A DNA stretch of 64,000 nucleotides, from contig OX388345.1 of assembly GCA_947579665.1 (NCBI GenBank), forward strand, positions 72,841,454-72,905,453. Reading direction: 5' to 3'. This stretch comes from Sympetrum striolatum. Lineage: Eukaryota > Arthropoda > Insecta > Odonata > Libellulidae. The notes under the pieces were generated by a model, which did no database searches, was not told the DNA's origin, and saw only the letters and a program-made list of their open reading frames with translations. Numbering within the stretch: the first letter of the stretch is position 1; each line of letters starts with the position of its first letter. Position numbers and translations under genes: made by a program. Positions 54,701 through 61,677 of the stretch are shown here, in pieces.

Positions 54701-57700
54701 ACTACCATCAATTCATTCAATTGGAATTATTCATGTTATGCCCGAATAAGGCAAACCCGTGAGGAAGCATAAAACCGGGGTCCACCACACCAGAGCACTG
54801 GTAGATAACTCTGGGGGTCAATCTCCGTAGTTAGAATACTTAACGTTATTACTTTTGGTACTTTTCTGTTACAGACACCGCGTGATTACTTTCCATTTAC
54901 ATTACACATGGTAAAGCACAGCCAAACAATCAACCAAACAGACTCAAGCAAACATCTATGTTTGCCATGAATGGATGTGGTAATTTATTCTAAATAAAAA
55001 TTGGGTCGGATTGTTCTGGTTTGTGAATTTCACGTCATGGATACCGAAGCACTGTGATTGGTGAGTTTTTCTTATAAAACTTAGTTCACATCGAGACTTT
55101 TTAACCGTACCGCTATCGTTAGGATTATATGAAAGTTTACAGACGTATTAGAAACACCAGAAGCTTTCTGAGAAGTCGAACTGCAGGAGGCATGAGAACT
55201 CTTAGCCAATGAGACATTTCTGAAAATACAAATCCTGGATGGAGACTGAAGATTTATGTTACCACAAAAAATTTTTGATTAATTTTTCAAGGCGTAATTT
55301 TCTAAAATTGTCTGCAGTAGAATTATTACTTTATTACGACGACAGAACTAAAATAGATAGCTCTTAATCTCTTAAGGCTTGTAAGGAGACGTGAACCTGT
55401 CAACTACTTTCTCCACGAAGTCAATAATGATTGATAGTTATAGTTGGTTATATTGATTTACAATAATGATTGATAGTTATAGTTGGTTATGATGATAGTT
55501 AGTTATAATGATTTTCAATTATTTAATGTCCTTCCGGAATTCCGGTTTGCAGAATAAAAAATGAAAAACCTTTAAGGAGTTCGTGTAAAGATTATGAATT
55601 TATGGAAATGTATTTACAGGGTCGTCAATTTTTTTTCTGACATTTATTCTAATAGATTTTTAATTCATACCTTTGTTTTCATCGACTATGTCAGCGAACT
55701 ATGATTTTTTCAAGTGAATTTTTAAAGCAAACATTATAATCGTTTCTACATTAACCATTTCTACCACTTTCTATGCTTCGAAGAAATTTGTTTCACTTCA
55801 TGCGATGTGAATTATGGATCTAATTTTCTTTAATGTGAGAACAAAGCCTAAAATTACAAATTTAATAATAATTACTTTCTAAGTGTTCTCTGATAAAATC
55901 CAAGGCAACCTTAATGTTAATTTATACTCTTCACGCGGTGACTACGAAAACTAACTTACGTTTACTCGATCGTATTGTTGCGGAGTATAGGTCACTGTAC
56001 GTTTCAGTAAGTACGAGTTCAGAACCTTCGAGGAAAAATTAAATAGAATATTCCTCAATGCTGCAAAGTGAAGGGATAATGAACTGCCACTCGCGTAACA
56101 ACATTTTCTGCAAATTCAATTTTAAAGTAATAGGGGGACTGTGATTTATTTTGATCAAAAACTTATACATGCTGGTTTACAAGCCATACTGGTTATCAAG
56201 CATTCTCCGATAAATAAACAAATAACAAAACGGGTCAACGTTGGCACGCTTTTCTCGCAAAACTTTACTTCCAAATTACTACCGCATAAATACCCCTTCG
56301 TAATGAAAAGCTACAATTCTTTGTCACGTTGACGGCTTGTGTTTAACGTCTATTGTTTCTGAATACATCCTCAAGTTCTGGGGAATAACTCAAGCATTTC
56401 TTATCAGCCGGAAAAAGCGAAAAATATTTCACTTTTACAAGGAAAATAAGGCACTTGTTCCTTGAACTGTTGCCGAATGCGACTGAAAATATGGCGGATG
56501 TAATACCTTTATCAGGATCGTCAGGATGGAACGCATTCGAGAGGAAAGAGAAACAACGACGAATCCAGATTTCTCATTTATCCAATTGTCGTGGGATCAC
56601 CGTCAACATATGGATTTCGCGAGGTTTCCGTATCGTGGATGAACTCTTATCCGACATCTCACGAAAGAACCTTTCCCTGTTTCGCTTCTAACCATTATAA
56701 ACAACACAGAAATTAAACCTGGCCGTGAATTAATTCACATCTTACTTAAAACATTTAAATCGCCTCTAACATTTGACGGGCTCAGAACTGTGCTCTACAA
56801 GGGTTTCTAATAAACACCTGAGTGGCAACGGTGTGTTGTGGCAACGAATAAACATATCGCAATGACATGACTAATGACGTTATCTGTTTTTCGATCGTCT
56901 ATCGACAACTATTCCCTTTCTCGACACGTCTGAAATTTTGCAACTCGAAAATAACGACAGAGAACTGCGAGTTTTAAAAGCATAAACTTAAGCATTCGAT
57001 TCACATGAGAGCAAAAATTACACTCTTTTCGTAGCATTTCAGGAATCAATCCCTCAAAAAGGGTCATTAGACATTTTTAATTTTTCTCATGACTAAAAAT
57101 GCGCTTTTGTAATTTATAAAAAATTGAAGCGAAGTTCTGACGATTAAATTTAGTTCTTCACATCACAGAACCTAACAAAAAACTAAACATATTCTACGAA
57201 CAAGGATCAGTAATAAACCTGGAGGTTGTTTGACTAACCAATTTGAATAATGTAATGACTATGGATATAACAAAATATGAAATACGAGCAAAAAATAAAG
57301 TTATTCCTCTAAAATGCACAACATCTAGAAGTTACATAAGGGTTGTACAATTAATTGTAAAAATTTAAGAAATCAAAAATATGAAAACTTTTTTGGTTCT
57401 ATAAAATAATAGTCATCCTAGTTGTTGATTGCCTGAATGGCGCAAATATCACCAATCCTTGAATAACACCAGATCATTAATGGAAATTTTTCTTTACATT
57501 TAAGGGAGTGAGTTATTGTAGAATAGCTTACCAATCTATATGAGAAATAATCTACACTATATCATAATGACTGCAAGAAATTAACTCTCCCTGATAGTGA
57601 AAGCACTAATAAAAATCACACAACAAGACAGGGAATAACAATTTATATATGCTCCATAGGATGTGACAAAATAGAAAATAATAATTCTTTCAGCTGAACA

Positions 57701-60700
57701 TGGGATGAAATTGAGCATCATAAGAAACCCTAAAAAATTGTATATTAGTTTACTTCAAATTTATGATTAAAAATAAGGATGACACAACTCAGGAAACAGA
57801 AAAGTGTTTGATACTGCTCTACTTCATCTCTTAGAACACTTTCGGATGACTGATTATTCTATAAAAATGTCCATAAAAGCAGAATATACAATTTCCAAAC
57901 CCATACAACTCAAGTGAAGAGGTTACAATGTGGATCATATTTTCTTTTGTCAGAATTATTTACCGAAGAGGAAACTAAAACATACAGCAATCAAGCATTG
58001 TAAATCAACAAATATGCCAATATGAGAGTGAAGTTAAGTTTGACATTACATCTATGTAAATGATTATGACATCCACCAATAATATGAAGCATTGAAATAG
58101 TCTTATAGCCTCAGAGAAATATCCGATTTTTCATAAATTAAAAAGAAACTAAACATTACCTCTCATATTTTTTTTTAATAACGCTGCTGAGAAGAATGAA
58201 AGTAAGTAACTTTTTAAACTACAAACTTCCTGGTGATACCAACGAGTTGCCATGATTAATGGACTTTAGATTTGCAGCAAAGTGTAAAGACAGAACACAA
58301 ATGTACATATAATTAACCTACGATTGAGGTATCAACTTCAAAAAGTCAAGGGTTTGAAGACATTGTATATGACAAATCAATTGTTTACTACATAATCCAT
58401 TATATGTCAATCTTTCAATTAATCAGTGAAATATTGAGCCTAAATATGTAACTATTTTAACGGTAAATACTGTAGGTATCATTATCTTGGTTAATTCAAG
58501 TGAAAAGTAATTGCATACATGCAATCCTGTTGACAATTATCACACACAGCACAGATTCCAAAAGTTTCCAAGTTTTTCAGAAGCCATTTCCACTTCCCAC
58601 GCCAAAAAAATAATTTAAAGGATTATACCAAAAATCTGAAATAATATTGACACTTTTTTCCTTGTCATGATGAGTCAGGTACGGATCTAGAAAAAATTTT
58701 TGGGGGGGATCCGATCGAAAAATTTAAAAATAGAAGATATTTCGGCTTTCACAAAACGTGACATTAAAATTGTGTTAGACAAACTCAAATGTTTTCGCTA
58801 GTGATTGCTTATTAAATTGTGTTTTATTTGCGATATTCGAGTTTCATTTTCGAAAATAGGCACAAGTGAAATTTCTGGGGGGGGGGGGGGTCTGGACTCC
58901 CAGGACCACCCCCCTGGATCCGTCCCTGTGATGAGTTCTTGGTGGATATGTTTTGAAACACTTCTAATGGCATTTATTTGCAGAATATATGACAGAATAT
59001 ACGAGAGAAGTTTGATCAGCTACATTAAGAAATGAGATGGGTTCCAATACTATGATCACTTTCAGTTCAACAAAATTAACAGGATTTTAAAGGAATTACC
59101 ACGAATATGAAGTGCAGGACATGATAAGAAAATGTACTTCAAACAAACAATTGCAATTAGCATTCATGAAAAAAGACTTATTTCACCAAAGAAAAAGCAT
59201 CCTTCCCACAGAGTATTGATACAGAGGAGGTATCAAAGCATGTTGACTAGCCTCAGCAGCTGATTCAGGTAAAACATAAAGCTACTCTTCCCAATAAAAA
59301 TGAAATAAAATAAAATTGAAACAATTTATGGAGCACACAATTTATTTTGTATTCCATCTATGTTTTTACAATGGTTGCATTTACAAACAAAAAAAACAAA
59401 AATAATGGCTATAAACGTAGTGGAAAATGTAATCATCTTCTATGTCAAATCAACAGTTAAAGAAATACTGTGAAATTTAGAATAAAATAAGATACATGAC
59501 TGAATGATTTTTTAACTCAATCCAATTGCATCTTCGGCCAAAAGTTCATTTCAAAATAGCTCATCTTTGTCATATCCTCAAAAGTTTTAAATTCTCTTGC
59601 TTATCAGCTAATGCTAAGTTATATAATCTCATCGCCAAAAACTTACATATGATAAAGAATTACAGTTTTGGTGATTCTATAGATTGTAATCTGCTGGGAA
59701 AAGCTACACAATGAAAACCTATATCAAACTCAGTTGCATGATACATTCAACACAAATTTCTGAGATGTGGCCATATTCTAAAATTTTCTTGATAACTGAA
59801 CCAATAGGATACATTCTCGTAACTTGCACACAAATTCTAATCTTGAGCAAAACTCTTACTTTCAGATCAAGCATTAAATCTACAAAGCAACAGATCTAAT
59901 TGAAAATCATTTTACTTGACAACTAATCGTTGCAGAATAACAGTAACTAACACAAATAGAATCTGAAATAGTTGCTATGGACTACTGAAACTAAACAATA
60001 TGATGCTTTCTTTAATCTTATTCAGATTTGATGCAACTGGATGTTTTTTTTTAATTTCAATAACCAAGAAAATAAATATGTACTGTAATTTCACTTCCTA
60101 GGGTGAGTTCAATTCTTTCCAAAGATTCCGAAGATTTGGTTTTTAAATTAATATCCGTCGCGATAAAATCAAACAAACCATTTACAAAAATGCTCCATAA
60201 ATTGAGACTACTTTTTAAACAAATTACAGAAAACTCATAACATAATGTATCCCTTAAAATATTTCCATAACAAAAATTTACTTTCCGCTTCACCTGAAAA
60301 TACGAACTAAATTCCTATAACTTACATTTCTTGACTGAAAATTAACGAGAAAATCATTCACACTGAAAATTCATTCATGAAAATCAACATTGTGACTATG
60401 ATAGAGGTACTCGACGAGATTTCAATGATAATTTGTGCGATATTCGCAAGGATATTGCCAGTCAGAAAAATACTTGGGTATTTTTGTAGCATCACACTGA
60501 TATTAGCAAAATTACCATATAATACTGACTTTCACTTAGTATGTATGATTTCAAACTTACCAAAATATAATTCTTAGGTTAAAAGGATATCAATTGTATC
60601 TTCGAGGTCTTCCAAATCCCACTCGATACTTCTCAAGGCATTTCTCAACTCTGTTGTTGTCCATTCTAGCTCGTCCTTAGTTATATCTTCAAGCTGCCCA

Positions 60701-60997
60701 TCTTGTAATTCAACCCAGCGTCGATAAAGGCCTCTAGTCTTGTTCAAAGCTTTGCAGACCTCACTTTGGAGAGAGATACAAATAAGGAATCGGTATAAAC
60801 CTTACTTGTTTAGGTATCAAAACTACCGGCAATGAAAATAAACCATTATCACAGAGATAAATGTATCAACTGTCTATAACCTAATAAATACACAAAAACG
60901 TTATTCCGTGTACATTTAAATAGCGAGCAAGAGAACACAAATGATACATTTATCGAACTTACTCTTTTACTACGAAGAAGGGGTCTTCGAGTGTCAT
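12779..60997 (-). CDS. STX6: Syntaxin-6 (Qc-SNARE), seven coding exons including a 36-kb U12 intron
   Basis: Syntaxin-6 is a tail-anchored Qc-SNARE for fusion at the trans-Golgi network and endosomes. Coding exons in transcript order are 60963-60997, 60591-60763, 24485-24579, 24291-24350, 22188-22435, 18791-18885 and 12779-12855. All phases agree and give 260 aa (human 255). It starts MTLEDPFFVVKDEVCKALNK, the family N-terminus. The Habc domain holds LRSIEWDLEDLEDTI and IVEKNPNKF (to about residue 101). A basic linker RGRDRDRTVRQ ends at 121. The SNARE motif spans about 170-235, with the zero-layer Gln at 202 in ELDEQAV, then MLDDFGNELE. The membrane anchor is residues 241-260 after DRKQW, with the stop directly after, leaving no lumenal tail. 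Intron 2 is AT-AC; the others are GT-AG. Residues 174-180 look frame-disturbed compared with relatives. Confidence 0.95.
13431..13532. repeat. Short hairpin element with about 35-bp arms
   Basis: The arms 13432-13466 and about 13498-13532 are near-perfect reverse complements (core TTTGTACTTTTT and ACAGTA) around an AT-rich loop. It lies in syntaxin-6 intron 6 (12856-18790). It is MITE-like in size, but no clear target-site duplication is seen. Confidence 0.75.
14462..14656. repeat. Fold-back element with about 85-bp arms
   Basis: The arms 14462-14546 and 14572-14656 are reverse complements with scattered mismatches, separated by a 25-bp loop that contains TTGAAGATGG. The transcript of syntaxin-6 would fold here into a long double-stranded stem. 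The layout matches the hairpins at 35684 and 39683, but the loop has no full hammerhead-like core. It lies in intron 6. Confidence 0.85.
15187..15354. repeat. Four tandem copies of a 42-bp unit
   Basis: The units are 15187-15228, 15229-15270, 15271-15312 and 15313-15354. I see one substitution, in the last unit (T to G in the CTATAGTC stretch). Such uniformity points to recent expansion, and copy number is likely polymorphic. It lies in intron 6 of syntaxin-6. Confidence 0.97.
18510..18758. mobile_element. MITE with TA target duplication (Tc1/mariner-type), copy 1
   Basis: The inverted termini start CCGTATTTGACGGCATATAA and are flanked by TA on both sides (18508-18509 and 18759-18760). The 249-bp element has no coding capacity. 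It shares interior blocks with the copy at 21791-22103 but in the opposite orientation. Its edge is 32 bp from syntaxin-6 exon 6 (18791-18885). The TA duplication supports the Tc1/mariner/pogo superfamily; the exact family is not determined. Confidence 0.8.
20018..20878. mobile_element. 861-bp element with about 120-bp inverted termini
   Basis: The outer arms (about 20018-20135 and 20760-20878) pair as reverse complements, beginning AATTCTTTACCTTATAG and passing through a CACTGTGCAG-like block. The interior of about 600 bp has no recognised coding region. It lies in syntaxin-6 intron 5 (18886-22187). It is a fold-back or large MITE; I did not find a convincing target-site duplication, so the superfamily is open. 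Confidence 0.7.
21580..21726. repeat. Two about 70-76-bp direct repeats
   Basis: The copies 21580-21655 and 21658-21726 share GGCAAAATATTTGGTTCC and TTTTCTGCCCCAGCACAG. They fall inside a 90-codon open frame (21514-21786), which would encode a repeated QNIWFxQT phrase. The frame resembles no protein I know and lies antisense in intron 5, so I treat it as non-coding repeat sequence. Confidence 0.75.
21791..22103. mobile_element. MITE with TA target duplication (Tc1/mariner-type), copy 2, inverted relative to copy 1
   Basis: This 313-bp relative of the element at 18510-18758 starts CCGTATTTGACAGC and ends in the matching inverted terminus GTCAAATACGG. TA flanks both ends (21789-21790 and 22104-22105). 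It includes a central block that copy 1 lacks. It ends 84 bp from the exon 5 donor (22187). With copy 1 it brackets exon 6 in inverted orientation. Confidence 0.8.
22973..23643. mobile_element. hAT-type non-autonomous element, 671 bp
   Basis: The termini TAGAGGTGTTCG and CAAACACCTCTA are inverted, and the flanks carry 8-bp duplications ATAATAGG (22965-22972) and GTAATAGG (23644-23651), with 7 of 8 matching. No transposase frame is present. It lies in syntaxin-6 intron 4 (22436-24290). Confidence 0.75.
24580..25900. other. CpG-poor 3' end of the U12 intron
   Basis: AT-rich sequence with few CpG dinucleotides, like the neighbouring exons and short introns. Open frames here (for example 24969-25274 on the minus strand) are low-complexity AT translations and are not genes. 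Nothing else is recognised. Confidence 0.5.
25908..26015 (+). mobile_element. Possible tRNA-like SINE head
   Basis: TAGCACAGTGATTAG (about 25910-25925) resembles an A box and GCGGTTCAATACT (about 25990-26001) a B box. The spacing is longer than in a functional tRNA, which fits a decayed SINE rather than a tRNA gene. The right end is undefined. Confidence 0.4.
26700..28680. other. CpG-rich intron interior, no gene recognised
   Basis: Two GC- and CpG-richer blocks (about 26700-27500 and 28380-28680) are separated by AT-rich DNA. Short open frames on both strands (60-95 codons) overlap each other with no codon structure or homology I can see. I find no splice-consistent gene. The CpG content marks the start of the CpG-rich interior of the intron. 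Confidence 0.4.
28681..32053. other. Intron interior, mostly unassigned
   Basis: Alternating AT-rich and CpG-bearing sequence. A GC-richer patch at 29480-29870 has two overlapping minus-strand frames of 106 codons in different phases; neither is recognisable. The frame at 30870-31070 (+) is arginine-rich and likewise unrecognised. No transposon ends were identified. Confidence 0.4.
32054..32365 (-). mobile_element. RTE-like LINE C-terminal fragment
   Basis: The minus-strand translation reads KHRQRKWVGQILRGKGLLK, then a frame change, then KMLDDIRGG-SYKEVKEMALNRD, and ends MNLPKGGTL. This is the standard polyprotein tail of RTE-type LINEs: the RRxxWVGHxLRG motif, the LDD/SY segment and the MNLPKGRT end. 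It is the same family as 8745-9268 and 44395-44650. A frameshift near 32220 breaks it. Confidence 0.8.
32430..32640. repeat. AT-rich low-complexity tract
   Basis: Irregular repeats of TTATTTATATTTTA-type words, with several near-tandem TATTTATTATTTA units around 32530-32600. It borders the CpG-rich block to its right. Confidence 0.85.
32740..33240 (+). other. Longest open frame in the intron interior (166 codons), probably non-coding
   Basis: This open frame lies in a CpG-rich block. The translation is rich in Ser, Phe, Leu and His without domain motifs, and a second frame overlaps its start. It has no recognisable homologue, no evident splice partners and no upstream promoter signature. The lower AT content here makes stops rarer, so length alone is weak evidence. 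I would not annotate a protein. Confidence 0.2.
33241..35683. other. Intron interior, mostly unassigned
   Basis: AT-rich DNA with one LINE-tail-like piece (33700-33775). It has a degenerate relative of the TATAAGACGC-type MITE termini near 34790 and 34913, and a CpG-rich block at 35230-35640. Overlapping 65-70-codon frames at 35256-35468 on both strands mirror each other and are not genes. Confidence 0.4.
33700..33775 (+). mobile_element. Retroelement 3' tail with AATAAAG and ATT-rich end
   Basis: The segment GATGGGTTAGATGGAAGAGG, then TTTTAGTCTCAATC and CCGAATAAAGACG, is followed by ATT-rich repeats. Related segments appear at 43715-43755 (+) and, reversed, at 44655-44710. A shared tail with a poly(A)-like signal and simple repeat fits the 3' UTR of a non-LTR element; its coding part is not attached here. 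Confidence 0.55.
35684..35807. repeat. Hairpin element with a hammerhead-like core at its apex
   Basis: The arms 35684-35721 and 35769-35807 are reverse complements with few mismatches. The loop carries CTGATGA (35730-35736), a GGC-TTA-GCC stem II (35738-35746), GAAA (35747-35750) and CCGGTC (35751-35756). CTGANGA, stem II and GAAA are the invariant parts of the hammerhead ribozyme. CCGG would be a palindromic 2-bp stem III and GTC a cleavage triplet. Stem I pairing next to the core is poor. Hammerheads with very short stem III are known from Penelope-like elements; assignment to that class is inference. Confidence 0.6.
37201..37495. repeat. Diverged tandem duplication, unit about 151 bp
   Basis: The copies start at about 37201 and 37352. 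They share ATCGAAATTC and an identical CCTCTCGAATACTCTAAAA stretch, then a similar CTAAACCACA end. The substitutions between copies indicate an old duplication. Confidence 0.7.
37496..39682. other. Intron interior, unassigned
   Basis: About 2.2 kb with moderate CpG content. Frames at 38798-39103 and 39177-39422 (+) and 39412-39630 (-) are short and unrecognised. No repeats with clear ends were found. Confidence 0.4.
39683..39936. repeat. Hairpin element with about 85-bp arms and a hammerhead-like core in the loop
   Basis: The arms (about 39683-39772 and 39853-39936) pair over GGTTTAAAATCTCC, AGCCGTCTTTGTCGGCGTTC and beyond. The loop has CTGAAGA (39808-39814), a 6-bp stem II GAAAGC/GCTTTC with an ATC loop (39816-39830), GAAA (39831-39834), the palindrome TGCGCA (39835-39840) and TT. 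This fits a CUGANGA-stem II-GAAA hammerhead core with a dimer-type stem III, although stem I next to it is not clearly paired. A lone arm of the same family lies at 51441-51502. Confidence 0.65.
39943..43487. other. Intron interior, unassigned
   Basis: CpG-rich around 40260-40520, AT-rich around 41000-41850 and 42400-42780. A 99-codon frame at 42833-43132 (+) is lysine-rich and unrecognised. No genes or bounded repeats were found. Confidence 0.4.
43498..43523 (+). other. Isolated hammerhead-like core
   Basis: CTGAAGA (43498-43504) is followed by a perfect 7-bp stem CGTCTAC/GTAGACG with an AT loop (43505-43520) and by GAAA (43520-43523). GTG before the core could pair with CAC at 43531-43533 as a short stem I, with an offset. 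No long inverted arms flank it. It may be a remnant of the same kind of element as the hairpins at 35684 and 39683. Confidence 0.4.
43715..43755 (+). mobile_element. Retroelement 3' tail, short copy
   Basis: TTTTAGTCTCAATCTCGCC followed by TAATAAAGACC and an AAT repeat matches the tail at 33700-33775. Only about 40 bp remain. Confidence 0.5.
43756..44394. other. Unassigned, including a GC-richer patch
   Basis: The patch at about 43970-44340 is CpG- and GC-richer than its surroundings and may be part of an unrecognised repeat. The two overlapping minus-strand frames there (60-71 codons) are not recognisable. Confidence 0.35.
44395..44650 (+). mobile_element. RTE-like LINE C-terminal fragment
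   Basis: The plus-strand translation gives IKRRERKWAG, TEGLLKKVIEGRI, VSYQETKEMALNKDF and a degenerate end, with stops between. It is the same family and segment as 32054-32365. The end at about 44650 (ACATTCATGATGAT) is the LINE 3' terminus. Confidence 0.8.
44655..44710 (-). mobile_element. Retroelement 3' tail, reversed copy
   Basis: The reverse complement reads GGTTAGATGGAAGAAAAGAC and then TCTCAATCTCGCCC, matching the tail at 33700-33775. It abuts the plus-strand LINE end at 44650, so two tails meet end to end in opposite orientation. Confidence 0.5.
44711..46530. repeat. Unassigned stretch with a diverged duplication
   Basis: Two diverged copies about 680 bp apart (about 44955-45039 and 45639-45719) share TTTACGTCGATAA and then TTATTCGCAA. 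The rest of the interval shows nothing I recognise. Confidence 0.5.
46531..46600. repeat. Small hairpin, 20-bp arms
   Basis: TAAATTACTGCAACAAAAAT (46531-46550) is the near-perfect reverse complement of 46580-46600. The loop is about 29 bp. It could form a strong stem in the transcript in either orientation. Confidence 0.8.
46601..47799. other. Intron interior, unassigned
   Basis: 1.2 kb of AT-rich DNA with moderate CpG content. Nothing recognised. Confidence 0.4.
47800..48055. mobile_element. Palindromic pair of tRNA-like SINE sequences
   Basis: The arms (47800-47892 and about 47926-48055) are inverted copies. The right arm on the plus strand has GCAGCTTGGTGATTAGAATA (A-box-like, from about 47971) and CCTGGGTTCGATTC (B box, about 48010-48023), as in tRNA-derived SINEs. 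The left arm carries GAACCCAGGTCT, the reverse. The right arm has about 30 bp that the left lacks. It could be two opposed insertions or an inverted duplication. Confidence 0.65.
48056..51440. other. CpG-rich intron interior with a 132-codon open frame
   Basis: A frame at 48383-48781 (+) opens with ATG and runs 132 codons with a fairly mixed amino-acid composition, but it matches no family I know and has no paired exon. Minus-strand frames at 49636-49962 (108 codons) and 50818-51150 (110 codons) are equally anonymous. CpG content is high. I regard all of them as chance frames in a higher-GC background. Confidence 0.35.
51441..51502. repeat. Solo arm of the 39683-39936 hairpin family
   Basis: GGAACGCCGACAAAAACGGC and the following TATTGGAGATTTTAAACCT match the right arm at 39887-39936. 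No partner arm is present nearby, so this is a half element or a truncated copy. Confidence 0.75.
51503..57299. other. Intron interior, mostly unassigned
   Basis: CpG-bearing, AT-rich DNA. There is one local duplication (29-bp copies at 55422-55450 and 55461-55489). Short frames (60-105 codons, for example 54328-54645 minus) are unrecognised. No gene-like exon series was found. Confidence 0.4.
55422..55489. repeat. 29-bp direct duplication
   Basis: CAATAATGATTGATAGTTAT plus 9 bp is repeated at a 39-bp period with no differences seen. A third degenerate GTTAGTTATAATGAT unit follows. Confidence 0.85.
57300..60590. other. CpG-poor 5' end of the U12 intron
   Basis: CpG density falls again from about 57.3 kb to the exon 2 donor, as in the gene bodies. 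Apart from the hAT MITE at 58676-58928, nothing is recognised. Frames at 59526-59899 (+) are chance. Confidence 0.5.
58676..58928. mobile_element. hAT MITE with perfect 8-bp target duplication
   Basis: The 253-bp element begins CAGGTACGGATCTAG and ends CTGGATCCGTCCCTG. TGATGAGT is duplicated exactly at 58668-58675 and 58929-58936. The termini and the 8-bp duplication identify the hAT superfamily. A long G run lies near 58877-58889. No transposase is encoded. Confidence 0.88.
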
Positions 60998-61260
60998 GTC
61001 AGATTTCAACAAAACATAAGGTAAAGCTATTTTGAATTACAAAGTTAACACAACCAAGAGCTAATCTTCATTGGGAAGAAAACAACTTCGTTAAATTTAG
61101 CACAAACGACACGATTTGCTCTTTAACTCAGCACCGTACAGCTGATCCATTCCGTGACAACGCATTCCGCCTCGACTGGAAGCTTGCTCATCGACTGAGA
61201 TGTGACGTCATCCTAATAAACACCATTGTTTTTTTTTCGGTACCCTATGGACGTGTATGT
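60998..61260 (-). promoter_or_regulatory. STX6: Syntaxin-6 promoter region
   Basis: This is a GC-richer block directly upstream of the syntaxin-6 ATG (60995-60997), holding the 5' UTR and probable start site. It contains the perfect CRE palindrome TGACGTCA. CpGs cluster around 61090-61210, in contrast with the CpG-poor gene body. The exact transcription start is not visible. Confidence 0.55.
61203..61210. promoter_or_regulatory. CRE palindrome (CREB/ATF site)
   Basis: TGACGTCA is a full-consensus cAMP response element, 206-213 bp upstream of the syntaxin-6 start codon. Its match and position make it a plausible promoter element. Binding is inferred. Confidence 0.6.
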
Positions 61261-61618
61261 TGGTACCGTTGGTACATAAAAAAATCTGGTAAATTTACTT
61301 GTATTTAGTGTAAATTGTTCATTCTGATGATATAACTAACATTCCTTGAATTACATCAAGAAAACTCCATTCATTTAACTGAAGCGATAAGCCAATACCC
61401 CAACTCTTACTACATAGATATTAAACACAATAAAATGTACGGAATTACTAAAATCTAAAGAAGCTTTTACCTTGCCTATACTTGTATGAAGGTAGGATAA
61501 TTTTTTTTATAAGACCAATAACACCTAACCAGTATTAAACTAATTATAGTTTATTAGGTAACCTATGAACCATGATAACGAAGTAATGGTTAGTACAATC
61601 GAAGTTTGCTTCACTTAC

Positions 61619-61677
61619 CTCAAGTCTAAATATTGCTCAGTCTTAGCCACGATTTTAGATTTTTTCGGTTTCTCCAT
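61619..61677 (-). other. Candidate alternative first exon or first exon of another gene
   Basis: On the minus strand ATG at 61677 (A at -3, G at +4) opens 19 codons beginning MEKPKKSKIVAK, followed by a strong donor (GAG then GTAAGTGAA). The peptide is basic. The exon ends in phase 2, the phase required by the syntaxin-6 exon 2 acceptor at 60763. It could therefore splice in frame and replace the MTLEDPFFVVK start, giving a Ser at the junction. It may equally be the first exon of an unrelated gene whose other exons I cannot find. I do not recognise the peptide. Confidence 0.4.

Larger units (their letters stand above)
24580..60590 (-). other. STX6: U12-type AT-AC intron of syntaxin-6, about 36.0 kb
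   Basis: On the minus strand, exon 2 ends GATACAATTG and the intron opens ATATCCTTTT, the U12 AT-AC donor consensus. At the other end TTCCTTAAT matches the U12 branch site. It lies 10-11 nt before the terminal AC, after which exon 3 reads TGATTGTCGAG. Joining gives ATT-GTG-ATT-GTC-GAG (I-V-I-V-E), which restores the conserved DTI-x-IVEKNP of syntaxin-6. No GT donor exists at the junction. The only nearby AG would delete IVE. The length of 36,011 nt is striking for a minor-class intron. That the signals are U12-type is seen directly; that the minor spliceosome removes it is inference. Confidence 0.93.
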
